From Poecilobothrus nobilitatus (Eukaryota > Arthropoda > Insecta > Diptera > Dolichopodidae), in NCBI GenBank assembly GCA_947095535.1, contig OX352772.1:50053445-50117444 (forward strand): 64,000 bases of DNA, in the 5' to 3' direction. Position numbers and translations under genes: made by a program. Shown piece after piece: positions 37,988 through 51,999 of this stretch. Position 1 is the first letter of the stretch. Every line of letters begins with the position of its first letter. Below the pieces are notes generated by a model that saw only the letters and a program-made list of their open reading frames with translations, was not told the origin of the DNA and did no database searches.

Positions 37988-40900
37988 CTTTGGTGCATTA
38001 GTGGTCAAAAAAATTATTGCAATCAAATAAGATTATTCAATAAGTTGATTATTCAATAAATTTATTTATATGCGCGTCAAATATATTTTCTTATAAATTT
38101 TTCATAAATAAAGTTGAATAAAATAAACAAAAAAATAAATATAAATAAAAAATAGAAAGAAGGAATTCCAGCCATTTAAATTAATTTTTCTTTTATCAAT
38201 TTTTAAAATGAAATTTTGAAAGTTAGAAATAATATTATCATCGCATGTTATTTGTTTTTTTTTTTTTAGTGAACATTCAGAATCATTGGGGAACATTTAG
38301 AATTTGGTATCAAACGCGGTCTTTGAGCGCTTTTTAGAGAAAAACAAAATTCTAAAAAATGTTATTTACATATATAACTACAAACCGTCGATTGCCAATC
38401 CGGTTTTGATAAGGGGTTTATCTACAATGTTCTTAATGGCTCTTTTTTCGGAAATCGAAAAGTTCGAACATATTTTGTGGATTTACTAGAATTGGATTCA
38501 CATTCAAGAATTAAACAAATGTTCGCCATTTTATTTATGTTAATTAAAAAAGCGATATAAGATATTAAGTAATTGAATTAATACTTTAAAAATATCTAAT
38601 TGATTTTTGTAAAATGTAAAATTCAATTTTGAATTTCTAATTTAAAAATATATATGTATCTTACGGTTTACAAGGATTTTTTTTTTTCACTGTATACAAA
38701 AATTGTTTACCCAGAATGTGATACTCCAAATTTTTAAATGATCTCTATATCACTGAAAAATATGAGTTGAAATTTAATTTTTTTATGAGAATAAAGAAAA
38801 ACTTCAAATTTTATTTTCACGTAGATTATTTTATTCTTTTATTGAAACTAAAAATATTAAAACACAATTTTAATTGAAATCAACTTAGCAAACTTACAGA
38901 AGTTACAGCACGAGCACAATTTAATATGAAGCTTTTAAAATATAAGGTTATGTTCATGAAATTATGAAAATTACTCTCATTTTTTTTGACAGTGTTAAAA
39001 TGACAGCCATGCGACTAAAACAAAAGTCTTTCCCTATTTTTTACGAAAAATTATATTAAAAATTTTGTGAAATGATAGCAGAGATTCCAAGCTTTAATTT
39101 GAAGCAAAACTCTTCATTTTTGGAGAAATGTTTCATATTGAAAAGTCTATAACAGATCTTGTATAAATTATAAAATCATTTTTGGATAAAAAAGTGAAAA
39201 ACAAAACAAAAAAAAATATTGAAAGTAATGTTATTTTTTGAGCTTTCTCCCTTACTAACCCATAAATATTTCAGTGTCATGGCCTGATATAGTATATAAG
39301 ATATACCAGAGGTCGAAGATGAATTCTGATATACCACAGAATAAAGATGTAAGTATGTATGCATGTACCCTCTGGTATACATGATAAGTTATTAAAATAT
39401 TTATTATTAATCAATAATAATTATATTTGTTTTCTTCATTTTGTGCAACACTGTACATATAGAGAAGTACTATCTGGTACTACATACATACATATATTGC
39501 ATTTATATATAAATAAACAGAATTTTTAGGTCAACGGAAGCAAAAGAGATGAAACAAAATTTTTCTAAAATGAAAGTTTTTTTTTAAACGGCTCTTGCGA
39601 TAAGGGAATCCAAAGTTGTCTTAAATAATATCTACATTCTATTTATTCTATGTTTGTATAAAATATTATACATACATTATATTCTTATCTTGTACGTTAG
39701 AAAAAGTAATATCTGAAGATTTTTCAGACATTAAAAGATACTACCTACATAAATAACTAAATTTATATCTTTATGAGGTGACATATACTATTTGAGATAA
39801 CAAAATATTAAACATTTTTCATTTATTTTTTCAAATATTGTGATTTTTTTATTAACCTACATACAATATTATAATATGTAGTTGGTTTTTAACAAATTTT
39901 TATAGTTTTTAAAGTTGTAGCTTTTATTTTATGTTATAAAATTAATTTAAATTATTAAATAATTATTCGAATTATATACATACATATTTTATATTATATT
40001 TTTCCAGAAAAATAATGTGTAACAAACGCATTCATTTTAAAGTGTTGTTTTTAAAGTGTTGTTGTTAAAGTGATTTGTTCTATTATAAAAAAAAAAAATA
40101 AAATATACATAGCTATAATGTAATGTATACAGTATAGATATAATTTCTAATTGGAAATATTTTTAATTTTTCAAACTATGATACATTAGGTACGAGCGAC
40201 GGTAAAGGGAAAGAAAAAAATCATAAAAAAAAAAATATTTTTCATTCACTAATTTTTTCGAATTGAATTTTTTTTTTTTAAATTTATTTTATTTGACATA
40301 CATACATATCAATATGTCCATATACACAAAAAAATTCCAAAAATTTTCCAAACTCCGACCAGTCAGGATATTTACATATATGTATGTATATACATATATC
40401 TATTAGGAGACATTTTATAACAGACTATCCGATTTAACCGCTAAATCAGATTTGCCCCATTTTCCAGAATATGTATATATGTATGTATATATGTTATCTG
40501 AGAATCTGAATTGGGAGGGAATTTGAAGTGAGTCAATGGAACTTCTGACACGTTATCATCAAAGTAGAGTTATATGGACTATTTTTAATTATTACTAAAC
40601 CTTAATGCATTTTTCATACAACAAAAAAGTCTATTTTCAAGAGTAGGTGCAATTTTTCTATTTTCTATTTTCCATATCCACTGTGCCTGTGTTTAGTGCA
40701 AATAAAAATTACGCTTTATATTTTTAGGTTGTAATTTTATTACGGGTACCTACCGAAATGAATTTGTTGATGTGCGAGTATAATGTATTAGCACAGGGAT
40801 AACTGAAATTGGAATTGTGTGTATATATACGGGCAGTGGGTGTGGGTACCCAAATGAGTATTTTATTCTTTTTGGTTTCAATTTCAAATCGTTTTTTTTT

Positions 40901-43472
40901 TTATTCTGTGTTTTTCGCGTATGATAATTTTTTATTACATATCCACTTTGTACGTTAAGTTAGCTAATTTAATTACAAAATATTTTTATAGTGTTTTTTT
41001 CATTTTTCTTATTAGTATACATATTTAGTGTGTCTGTCTGACTCTGGTACGATTCAGGAAGGAAACATAATTTTTTTTTTGTATATAAATTACAAATAAT
41101 AAGTTTTTTTTTTTTATTTACTGCATTATTTGGCAAAGTACAAATTATACATTATTCCGAAATTGCAAAAACAAATACCTACGCATATAAAAATGAAATC
41201 TACCATAATTAACTCCGTCATTCTATGACGAGCGAACAGCTAGTGTATAAATAATTTACATACACGATATTAAATGATTAGAATAATAAAAGTTTTTAAG
41301 TTTAACAGATTTCCAAAAATTTTAATTTTTCAAATCAAAATGAATTCACCTGTTTGTTTCTACAACGATCGGCTGAGCCATATTTTGTTATATAGTTCTT
41401 TACGAACATCGGTCAAATGAATTATTTGAAATAAAAAATCAAAATTTTATTTTAAATTAAAATTATATGATACATACATACATATGTATGTACTTATTCA
41501 TATATATTTTAATTAGATACACACATACGTACAGTATATAAGGCAATATGTAAGCATTTTATAAAAATGAGAATATATAAAATTGAATATTTTTACATTT
41601 ATAACCGGATTAACAGGTTCCTTTCAAAGAAATCCTTATAGATACCGTTATTTAAGAAGACGAGTAATAATTTGATTCTTAATTTTTTATTGATTTTCTC
41701 AATTGCATGACATTATGTCGAATATTGTATTTTTAGTAATACAAAGTACAAATATACATATGTACATACGATGTATCACTTACATAATATGTATATAAGA
41801 TAAGTATTAGAATTAAAGTTGAAAAGTTAATTGTTTTAATTGTCATTGATTGGAAACTCACTTGTAAAAGGTTGATTTATCTATTTATTTATATTTTGTA
41901 TAAATTTTCAAAGTTAACACCTGAAATAGTATACCTACCATTCTTTTCAATGCATTTCCGGTTTATTTACAATTAGTTCAAAAACATTGTAAGTAGCTAA
42001 ATGTTTAATTTTAAATCTCTATAAATAAGTACATACATCTTTGTTGTATTCCGTACATACGTTGTATTAAGTACATATGCACATCTTTGTTGTGAATTAC
42101 GAAATTAAACTATGAAATGAAAAAAATTATAACAAAGTAGATATAATAAGAAAAAAAACTGAACTGACTAAATAGGCTAACTAATCCACAACAATAATTT
42201 TACAAGGATTAGCTATAATAACAATATGCAAAATCATAAAATTGTCACTTTTTTTAAACATTCAGCACTCACTTACATTTTAATTAAATTATTTTCAAAT
42301 GTCTCATTTACAAGATATCACAATAAAAATAAACAAAATAAAACGTGCTAAATTCATTTCAAAACAATTTGTTATCTAACTTCTACTTTATTTATCTGTC
42401 GAAATTTTAAATTTTAATTTGTAAACAAAAATAAACTCAAAAAGCATAAACAAATGTCAAAATAAAAAACCATTCACAATCAATCCTATATTATTCAAAA
42501 AAAAAATAGAGAAATCGAAATGTAAGATTCAAATTGATAATCGATTAAATTTTTGTTTTTATATTATAAGTCAACTATAAAAGTTTTAACTTGTGTTTTT
42601 CTTTAATTTTTTTTTGACGAAAAATTCAATTCTTTATGCTAGAACCATAGATATATTAACTAATAGATAGGAAGTTAGTATAGTCGTTTCTTTTCTTCTT
42701 ATGTGTTTTCCTATCTTAAGGTATTCAGTCAAAAAAATACATATGCATTTTATAATATGTATACATTTCGTTCACTCAGTTGTTTATATTTATTAAAATA
42801 ATGTAAAGCAGTTTTTCATAACCAGTTTCATTCAGAGATTTTAAGTTTTTATATTACTTAATAATTGATATATTTTGTTTTTAAAATTAAAATTTAATTT
42901 AATTTAGGTTATTCAAAATTTTAGTTACTTGTAAAATAACAAAATAAGTGATAAAATCCTTAAAAAATTAAAAATGAATTTATTTCACCTTTTAGGAACC
43001 TCTTTCTGAGGAAACTAAAGCAATACATACGCACGGTTCACTCAGCTGTTTCTCAAAATTGGCTGAAAATATTTTCTTCACTGCCTATCTATTAGTAAAA
43101 TATCTATGGCTAGAACCATTTCCGGAATATATTTCGCCAATAAATTAAGCAAATAATAATTAATAATCGTAATTAAATAATTATTTAAAAATTTTGAAAC
43201 AAAAAACTCTGTATTAATTTTTTATTTAAAACTTACATTTTTACATTTTATTTAAATTTACATTTTATGTTATTTTAAAAATGACAAATTTCAGAATAAA
43301 GTAGATTTAAAATTTATAAAATAGTAATCAAAATATTTATTATAATAATATATTCTATAATTTTTTTGTTTTAATCTGTTCATGGTAAAATTGTTAAAAG
43401 TTAGAATTTTAAAAAAAATTTCCTTTAACTAATAAAAAGTTAACAAAAATTTAATTGACCTTCTTGACAACT

Positions 43473-44533
43473 TTACGAGCTTCGAAACGAAAATTTAATT
43501 TTTATTTGGGCGCTGAATGGAAATTTTTCCAAATTCACTCCCAAACTTTGGGTAAAAAATTGTGCCCCAGATAAAACATTTTTCTTACCTGACTCCTCTA
43601 ACTTCTGCAGGCATCTCGTTCTGAATTTTTCTGAACTTTCCTGCGCTATCTTATTTGTGCCGCTCATCACCTCAATTACATCCAAGCACCGCTCAAAATT
43701 TATTTGGTTATCGCCATCCTTCTTCCTTTTCTTTTTGAATGTATTGCTTGGTGTTGGTGATTCGGAACTTGGTGAATCTAGAACTGAAGAATGAAAATTC
43801 GCCAAGAGTTGCGATCTAAAATTGAAAATTTAATTAGATAAATTTTATAAATAATAAAACTCTACTTACTTTCGTGGCTCATTTATGTCATCTAAAAATG
43901 ACAACGCCTTAGAATATTTATATTCTTTTTTGACTTTTACTAAGGAACCACTAGGGTCTATTTTTTTAGACCTAATGTAGGCCGTTCGCAAATTGTGCCA
44001 CCTTGTTTTTGTGGCTTTTAAATTTTCTTTTGATCCTAAAATTTAAATTTGTTATTAAGCTAAATTTATAATAAAATAAATAATTACCAAGTCCCAACAC
44101 AATTTCTTCTGAAATCTTATTTTTTAAAATCCTATTTTTAAAATCTTTGTGCCTGCAATCCCATATTGCAGGATTATTTCTGATGGCTTCTATTATTTGT
44201 TCTAAAAATTCAATATGAATTAAAATGTACAAGTAAAAATTATTTTAAAAGTATATTTGTTATTTACATCATCATTGTTGAAACTGATGCTTAAAGAATT
44301 GTCTCCTGGAGCGAATATTTCCTCCACCACGGGAATATCGGCTTCAAATTCTACAATTATAAAAACAAAATAAATATTTTACATCACTAATATGTACATT
44401 GAAACTTGAAATTTAAACTAAGATAGTTTCATTTACACAAGTATTTACTTTCTTCTATTATATCGTAGATATTATCTACCTCTTCATAAAAATCCTCATA
44501 GAAGTCCACCTGTTCCTCCCAATTTGACATCAT
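43473..44533 (-). CDS. MADF-domain (Adf-1-like) DNA-binding protein, with a reading-phase clash
   Basis: Five minus-strand exons: 44533-44449, 44350-44268, 44201-44088, 44035-43870 and 43815-43473, about 263 codons. The first two are acidic (MMSNWEEQVDFYEDFYEE, then EADIPVVEE). Exons 3-4 carry a MADF domain: QIIEAIRNNPAIWDCRH, KTRWHNLRTAYIR and EYKYSKALSFLDD match the usual IxxVxxxPxLWD, W-x-N-L-R-x-x-Y and Y-x-Y-x-x-x-x-FL landmarks. The last exon has a Lys-rich stretch (KKKRKKDG) and an amphipathic region (ERCLDVIEVMSG). No clear BESS motif was seen. MADF proteins are Myb/SANT-like transcription factors, expanded in insects. Joins 1-2, 3-4 and 4-5 are in phase, but exon 2 ends in phase 0 while exon 3 needs one upstream base. 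This may mean an indel, a missed small exon or a pseudogene. Divergently oriented to the TLC gene, 1.06 kb away. Confidence 0.68.
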
Positions 44534-45596
44534 AGAACTTTTTGGAATTTATTGTTACTTTAAATTTAATAAAACGCGCACAAAGCTTCTTCTTTCCCGA
44601 CAATTCACGAATTAATTATAAAAAATAAAAACGTAAACATACTTTTTCTTCTGTTTGACACTTCAAAATTTAAATGTCAACTTACAATAAAAATATAAAA
44701 TAGTGTGCGAATTTTTTTATGTGACATTCAAATTTTTTTCATGTGGTTAGTTTATTCAGAAAAATCGCCGATAAAATTCAGCAAAAAATCCAACTCCAAC
44801 CAATTTACGTGCGATAATGCTGAATTTTATGGCCGATATTTCGGAATATAAAAATATCGCTGGACAATTTTTTTATAGAGTTTTCTCTTTTACACACATG
44901 TCATTTTTGTATCTGCTATCTATGCTCTAACAGTTTCGTGGATAAATCGCCATAATGAAAATCAGACTTGTAAATGTTATTATTATTACGTAGATAAAAT
45001 TTTGAAATAAATTGAAAGTTTTCGTTTTTTCATTTTTTGCATATTTTTTTGTTGTAGTGAAAAAAAATCTGTCAATTTATATTAATATAATAATTAATAC
45101 CTGCAGTAATATAATTTAAACAAATGAAATATTTATTAAAATTTAAAAATATAATAAAAACAATATACATTTTTCAGAATATATTTATTATACTCGTATA
45201 TAGTGTTTATATTTTAAAAGTTTGTTGTCAAACCCTCAAACCTGCTCAAACCTGTCGTTCGAATGATTTATTTTAATTGCAATTATTTCTTGTTTTTTGA
45301 GTCACTCTGTTTCTGTTCCATTTTTTTCCAGTTAATAAAATGACATTTATGATAAAAACAAATTGTCAAAAATCAAAATATTAGAAACGTCAACAAAAGC
45401 TGTAATAAATACAAACACATTTAAGCCGTTTATAGTTAAGAATATTTTATTTTCTTTAATATGAAAATAGTGATTTAAAATAAATATTAAAACGAAAAAA
45501 CCAAAGAAAAAAATTTATATATCGAAATGATAATTATTAAACCATAAATAATAGATTCTTAAATCAAATAAGCAAGTCCAAAAAACTAATTCAACA

Positions 45597-47722
45597 ATGT
45601 CGTCCATCATTGATTTTAAAGTTGGATTTACTGAATTAACAAATTTGTACTTATACGTACATTGGGCTATGCAAGAAAAATTACACCTTATTATTGATGG
45701 CGTTAGTATAAGTGAAGTAACAAATCAATTATTTTGGATTTTCATATTATTTTGTTTGGGTTTTTATGGGTTTTATGAAATTTTTTATGTAAGTAAAATT
45801 ATTGTTAAAAAAAAAAAGTTGGGAAAAAAAAATTCTATTTATACCACTACATATGTAATACATAAATAAGAAATAAAAAATAACAACACTAGGGAAGGAT
45901 ATACATTTCAGCTGTTTTTTTTTTTTGACATTTCAATTTTGTAAGATGTTTTCGTTCTAACAATCTATTATTAGGCAGATGTCGCTAATACAAAATTAAA
46001 TACATAGTTTTAACATTAACGGTTTAATTTAAAATTTTTTATTTTCTTTTTTAGGTATTCTTAAAATCATCAAAAATTAAATATTATAAACGAAAACAAT
46101 TTGCCCGTTCTATTTGGAATATAGCCTTTTATTCATCATCAGCTGTTTTTTTATATTATTACCATGAATATATGATATCACCGCAATTAGTTCGAAATAC
46201 ATCCCGGTTATTTCCTACAATGAGCGATAATACAATATTTTATATATCACAATCATGTGAACGTTTTAAAATGTTTTCTTTATTTATAATAACATTTTAT
46301 TTACATGCGGCTATGTTAGACTTAAGAGAAAATGATTATTGTGAGGCTGGTTCAAAATTATTATATACATGGACTATATTTTTACTAATATGTTATAAGT
46401 AAGTATTTTTTTTTTTTTCAAATATTCGTAAATTTTGTGATACATTTATTTTTAATTAAATGTGTTATCCATTGTCAATTGTCTAAATGTATTAAAAACT
46501 TTTAACATCAGATTACTTTTATAGATAATTTGAAAACCATTAAATTACTAAAATATTGCTACATTACATAGTTTTAAAATTATTCAGGGGCATTTAAAGA
46601 ATTTCAATAGTTTAGCTAAGATTCTTTTAATTTTGATTTAAAAGTATCAAAAAATTTTTGTTAAATTAAACTGAACAGCTGAATTGAGCAAAAAGTACAA
46701 CAAACAATGGTTTTAATTATAATTTAAATAAAAAACTCTCCAGTTACAAAATAATGGAAGTACGAAGATAAAAATAAAAGTTTTACATGCAAACTTTAAA
46801 CATTAATTAAACATTAATTTCCATATGTTTTTTTAATTTATGACCACTATTTTAGTTTGCAAGTCTTTCTTTCCAAATTGAATTATATTTACAAAAGTCA
46901 AAGCATTAAAAGTTTAAATTTGAATTTCAAAATATTTAAAAGATGGTCTTAATTATACTGTAAAAAATTTATTTTATTTATAGGTATTATAAAAATCTAA
47001 TTTGAAAAATAAACTAACTAAAATCAATTTCTTTAGATATTATCATTTCTTTTTTTTTTTTTTTAGGTTTGAAAATTATTTTGTAATTTTAAACTTAAAT
47101 CAAGGAATATTTAATATCATGACTGAGTGCCTTTTTTTGTTATCACTACAAACATTTAATCGAAATCGTTTAGTACATCAAGTTTTATTAGGTTTTCGTA
47201 TTGCTTCTTGGTCTCATGTTTTTATTAGTCTTTTACCATTTAAATATTTGGTACCAACATTGTTTGCGAAAAATTTTAAATTTACATTGAACCTTTTTAT
47301 ATGGTTATGGTATGGTTTATCAATATGGAATTCACCAGTTTTACAATATTTTTATCATCAAATATATCATAATACACCAGCTGATTGTGCTGGTGAAGGT
47401 TCAGCAGCAAAATGTATTTTATTAAAAGATTCAATGGAATTTCGGCATTTTAAAACATTACGTAAATCATATTTAGAAATTAAATTAGCGCATGAAAAAA
47501 TGAATGCAGTTACTGAACCACCACAAAAAGAAAACTATTCAGCAAAAACATTTCAAGCTATCAAATGTAAATAACTTCCATAAAAATTTATTTAATATAC
47601 AATAAATTATTAATCATTTTATTATAGGTATAATGACATTAAAAAGAAAGCTAAGACGAATTCGTGAAGGTCGTGATTCACCACAAGATAATGATCTTTC
47701 ATCTAATGGTGTTGATGAATAA
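45597..47722 (+). CDS. TLC-domain (TRAM/LAG1/CLN8) multi-pass membrane protein
   Basis: Four exons with strong splice sites and matching phases: 45597-45788, 46055-46398, 47067-47566 and 47628-47722, giving 376 residues. At least six hydrophobic segments are visible, e.g. FWIFILFCLGFYGFY (exon 1), SIWNIAFYSSSAVFLYYYHEY and MFSLFIITFYLHAAMLD (exon 2), and the TECLFLLSL, FISLLPF and LNLFIWLWYG segments (exon 3). The core F-Y-I-S-Q...H-A-A-M-L-D-L-R-E-N-D...E followed by Y-K-F-E-N-Y resembles the TLC fold, and the length is close to TRAM and ceramide synthases. The Lag1 HH-x-x-T motif of ceramide synthases is not visible, so that enzymatic role is not supported. The C-terminus is charged and cytosolic-looking (KRKLRRIREGRDSPQ). 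Family members act in the ER membrane in sphingolipid synthesis, lipid sensing or translocation; the exact function here is unknown. A canonical AATAAA lies 60 bases after the stop. Confidence 0.8.
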
Positions 47723-47781
47723 AAAACAAAACAAAAGAAAAAAAAAACCAAAAACAACGAGATAATTTTACTAATTATATC

Positions 47782-47787
47782 AATAAA
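47782..47787 (+). promoter_or_regulatory. Polyadenylation signal of the TLC gene
   Basis: The first AATAAA after the TLC stop codon, 60 bases downstream. Further AATAAA-like hexamers follow toward 47.9 and 48.07 kb, so alternative 3' ends are possible. Confidence 0.5.
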
Positions 47788-50688
47788 GAAAAAAACCTTT
47801 TTTTTTTTTATTTAAGAACTGAATTAATTATGTTTATTGTGATAAGTTTCCATGATGCTTAAAAAAATATAGCTTAAGAGTCTCCTAAAGAAAATAAATT
47901 ATTTACTATAGGTTTAAATTGTAATTATTATTTAATTTTTTTGCACCTCTAATTTATACTTAAATTGCCATAAAAGACATTTTATTTACCTATTCCAAAT
48001 ATTTTTGTAAAAAAAAAAGAATTTACTTTTTAGAAATGTGTGATTTTAGTTTGTTGTTATTAAAAAGATGAAATAAAAAATAAACTGTTTTGAAAACGAA
48101 TGGACAAATTCATTTAATTTTAATACCCAATTGCTTTTAAAAAATACGTATATAAGTGACAACTTTTGGAAAATATTAAAAAAAGAAAAAACTTAAAATT
48201 TTCAATAGGCTAGAAACTATTTTTTGCCCTTAAGAATACCACCTAGTGCTATCACTAGTAATGCGGTGGTAGTGGTACTAAAATAAATAGAAGAGTAATG
48301 TACAAAAATGTATTTAAAAATTTTTCAATTTACCTAAGAAAAATGGTTATTTCATAAGTTTATTTAAGAAATTTTCTGTTCTAGCCTTACATAATCCATG
48401 ATATTTTGGGGGGACCATAAAATCGCCCACAAGCCACAAACTCCCGAAAACTCTTAAATTCAATAGACACAAAATCCAATAAAAAACCAGTTGGCTCAAA
48501 ATCCGGAAGATTTAAAATTTTTGTTTATGGATTTTAAATTTGGACAAAAACAATTTTAGGTTATGAGAAAATATAATTTTTGGCTAAAGTCAATACGCTA
48601 AAATAGGCGCTATGAACTAAATTCCAATATTAATTGTGTTAATTTCCAAAATTACTTTGGCAATTTTTGAGGTTAAAGTTTATATGACTTATCACCAAAC
48701 TCTAATTAAACAGTTTCTAGTCGTCTGATGCGACTTGGAGAAAGAGGCTGATAATTTATTTATTATAGTTCCCATGGACAAGAAATTAATTTAGTTAATG
48801 AATTTATAAAATGGGTTTTCTAAATTGTAAATTGTATTAGACATGATATGCCGCTTCTCTATTAGACATGGAATTTTCATTTATCTCGGACATTTAATTA
48901 TTCGAAGCAAAAACTGGACAAAAAATTGAGTTGTGTTGAAACTGAGTTTCGATATTTTTATACATACTTTAATGAATTGGAATTTTAACTATTATATTTT
49001 TATTTTACCAGAATTCTTATTAAAGTACATATTTATGGGTAGACCATCTACTAAAAAACAGTTAAATTTGGTAATGGTCCATTTGATTTCGATATCCATG
49101 ATGCATCGTCTTAACTATTTCCTAAATATGCGTTTTTAATCTTGAAAATGTAACTTTAATAAAGAAATAACTAGTAAAACAATTACAAGAATATACTAGT
49201 AAAACAATTTCCAAATATTAGTCATTGAAGTATTTACATATCAACTCTAATTCAACGGTTAACATAATAATCTATATGTTTATTTTATTTCACAACGCTT
49301 TATTGCGTAGTTTAGTACATAATCATACATTATTACAAGAAATTTTTACCATTTCTAACCAGGTGGCCTTACCGTAACCAGCTTTCCCTATTTCAAAATA
49401 AAGTGCATTGCTATGATTGTTATCAGTACAGTAGGCCTGTAATCTAGATCGCTGTAGTACATGAATTAAACAGATTTTATTACTGGGTGATATCTTTAAC
49501 TAATTCTATGTAAAGTAAACGTTACGAAAAATCCCTAAGTTTAAACAAACAAAAAAAATAAAAGATAAATAATTTCTTTCTAATGATTCTAATAATTTTT
49601 TTTATTTAAATGAATACAAAATATAAAAGAAATCAATCCATAAATTTCTTTCTTAATTTTTTTTTTTTTTGAAACTATATTGCCCAGCTTCTTCTTCATA
49701 ATCCAGAACTTTTTTTTCTATTTAAATATTCCTTGATTCGTAAAATTTGCTTTTATGATTCTTAAAAGCATTTTTGTTGCTAGTTTTTCTTAAAAACTGT
49801 ATGTTAAGGTGATTCTGGTGTATACTTTTGTAATAAACGGTTTTTTTTTCTAAATATGGTATTAATATTACTTCATCGGATAATATAATAAAACTTTGTC
49901 CAGGGTATATTCAACGGTATTAAGTGGTGTGGCTAATTATAAAAGACTGAATTGAAAGAAATTTAAAGAATATAAAATTCATATCAGATCATTGTATCAC
50001 TTTTATATTATTAGCTTTTGTTGATCCATTTGTTTTTTTTTTTCTTGTTTTTTTGCTAGTTTTTTTTACATTTTTTATAGCTTTCTTGCCCTTTCAACCA
50101 TAGTTTTTTTCGTTAGTATAATTATTTAAATTGTATTATTTAAAAAGTAATAAATTTCTATTGAATTTTTTAAATCCGAAACTTTTAATGTTTATATTAT
50201 AAAATAAAAAAAAAAAAATAAAATATAAAATAAAAATAAATGAAATTCTATTGATTATAAAAAAATTTATGAATTAAAAATGAAAATAATCATCATTTTA
50301 ATAAATTTCAATGACTACTCTGGTTTTTTTTTATGCATAATATAATATTTTTATATATCATAATTGGCCTTCTACTTGTTTATTTTGTAATACGCACAGT
50401 ATCCGCGTATTTACATTAAAAACCGAAAAAAAACGACGAAATGCTTAAAAATCTAAAAACGTTTATTCATTTTTGTTAACCAAAATTTGGTTGCTTTTAC
50501 TCTACTACAGTCTTTAGCTGTTAACAGCGGGAAAAAAAGCATTCCAGCATGCATGTTGGAAGCATTCCCAGTAAGGTAAGAAGCGCTTTCTGTTCCATAC
50601 TTTTATTGCTTCTTTTTTCATATAGATGTCCGCAAAAAGAAGCAACGCGTTCGTACTTTTACTTCGTAAATTTCCTTTTGAGAGATTC

Positions 50689-50752
50689 AGAATGTATGAC
50701 TGGGAAAGCATCTAGAAGGTATGACTAGGAAGGCATGTAGAATGCATGATTT
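50689..50752 (+). repeat. 25-bp tandem repeat, about 2.5 units
   Basis: AGAATGTATGACTGGGAAAG.. (50689), AGAAGGTATGACTAGGAAGG.. (50714) and AGAATGCATGATTT (50739) are spaced exactly 25 bases apart. Confidence 0.6.
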
Positions 50753-51310
50753 GATGTATTAATAAACTATAGAAGAATATATTTCAATCTTATAACAAAT
50801 TAAATAACAAAAACTAGTTTTTCTTTTACTATATTAGAGTTCCTTTATTTTATACTTTTTTATGAAGCTTTTTAAATTAAACTAGTTTAATTTGATTAAA
50901 ATTGTATAATAATAAATAATTTTATCAACATACATTATATAAATAAAAAAGCTAATAAAAAAAATAGTTATATTAATATTATTAATTTAAAAAGTTTAAA
51001 CATTTTTACATCCATTAAATGTTTTTGCCACAAATTTATTTTTTCTGCACGAAATCCAGCTCTCATATTGTCTCCCAATTGGAAAAATCCGAAATTTTCA
51101 TTTTTTTTGCAGCTTCTGTAATACTAAATTATATATTATATTATGTATAAAAGATGTTACTGGTAAATGGCAATATGAAAAAACTTACCAAAAAGATCAA
51201 TACATACCTTGCTCTAGCGATAATCACAGTACAATACAATGAATCATCTAATAATTTTTTTCTGAAACATGTACGTAAGAAAGAAAACATGAAAAGAATT
51301 TTTTTTTTTT

Positions 51311-51610
51311 CCTAAGGGAAGTGGGAATCTTCCAAAGACACTAAGAAATACCCCTTCGTAGTGTCAGATTCTTACTGACTAAACCCACCTCCCCCTTTAG
51401 CCAATATAGTGGGATGCAACCCTTACCTGCGAACGCAGTATATTGGCTAGGGAGTAGGGATAGGAAAGGATAGGAAAATGGATACGGAAACATTGAATTG
51501 GGAGTGGGACTGTAAGGAAACAATGAATCCGCCTATTCTTATTATTTTGCTAACAGTGACTAAAGCCGTCACAACAGTTACATCATATAGTAGTAGGATA
51601 TATATTACTG
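51311..51610 (-). repeat. Dispersed repeat copy 2, with reversed poly-A at its left edge
   Basis: The best-preserved of the three copies. A T run at 51300-51311 would be the poly-A tail if the element is on the minus strand. It continues rightward to an inverted pair, an (ATT)n tract and a tRNA-like head at 52000-52075, so all of 51300-52075 may be one long minus-strand SINE. Confidence 0.55.
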
Positions 51611-51650
51611 CATGAGGTAATTATTGAAGGTAACCCCCACTATCACTGTA

Positions 51651-51807
51651 GGCTATCTTTTGTTATTATTGGTATTAATATTCTTATTAATTGTTGTTAT
51701 TATTGGTATTAATTATTATTATTTTACTACAGAGTCAGCGCCATCAGTAGATTACAACGCGCAGCAGTATATAACACATTACTTGCATGATATAACCAAA
51801 GATAGCC
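51651..51807. repeat. 16-bp inverted repeat (GGCTATCTTT-type)
   Basis: GGCTATCTTTTGTTAT at 51651-51666 is reversed at 51792-51807 with one mismatch. The spacer is about 125 bases and includes ATT-rich sequence. Confidence 0.5.
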
Positions 51808-51820
51808 CCACTGTAGTAGC

Positions 51821-51872
<52 letters not shown>

Positions 51873-51950
51873 ATTATTGTTATTATTATTACTATTATTA
51901 TTATTATTATTATTAATATTATTATTGTTATTATTACTAATATTAATTAT
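51821..51950 (+). repeat. (ATT)n microsatellite
   Basis: A nearly continuous ATT/TTA trinucleotide run with scattered interruptions. It produces a meaningless poly-isoleucine open frame. Confidence 0.95.
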
Positions 51951-51999
51951 ACGATATACATTAATTACGATATAAAAGTACTACATATTTTTCATTTAT

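Larger units (their letters stand above)
32362..43472. other. 11-kb intergenic region without recognised genes
   Basis: It contains the LINE remnant at 33041-33320, a possible inverted pair rich in ATGTCG/ACAATG motifs (33832-34330), the hAT-like MITE (35458-35972), the tRNA-like copy (37912-37987), the inverted-repeat element at 37135-37732 and CATA/TATG microsatellites at 40.3-41.8 kb. The short open frames here have AT-driven composition and no domain-like pattern. Confidence 0.5.

Noticed and set aside
45597..47722. Assignment of the TLC gene as a ceramide synthase
   Set aside because: The HH-x-x-T-type Lag1 catalytic motif is not visible, so only the broader TLC family is supported.
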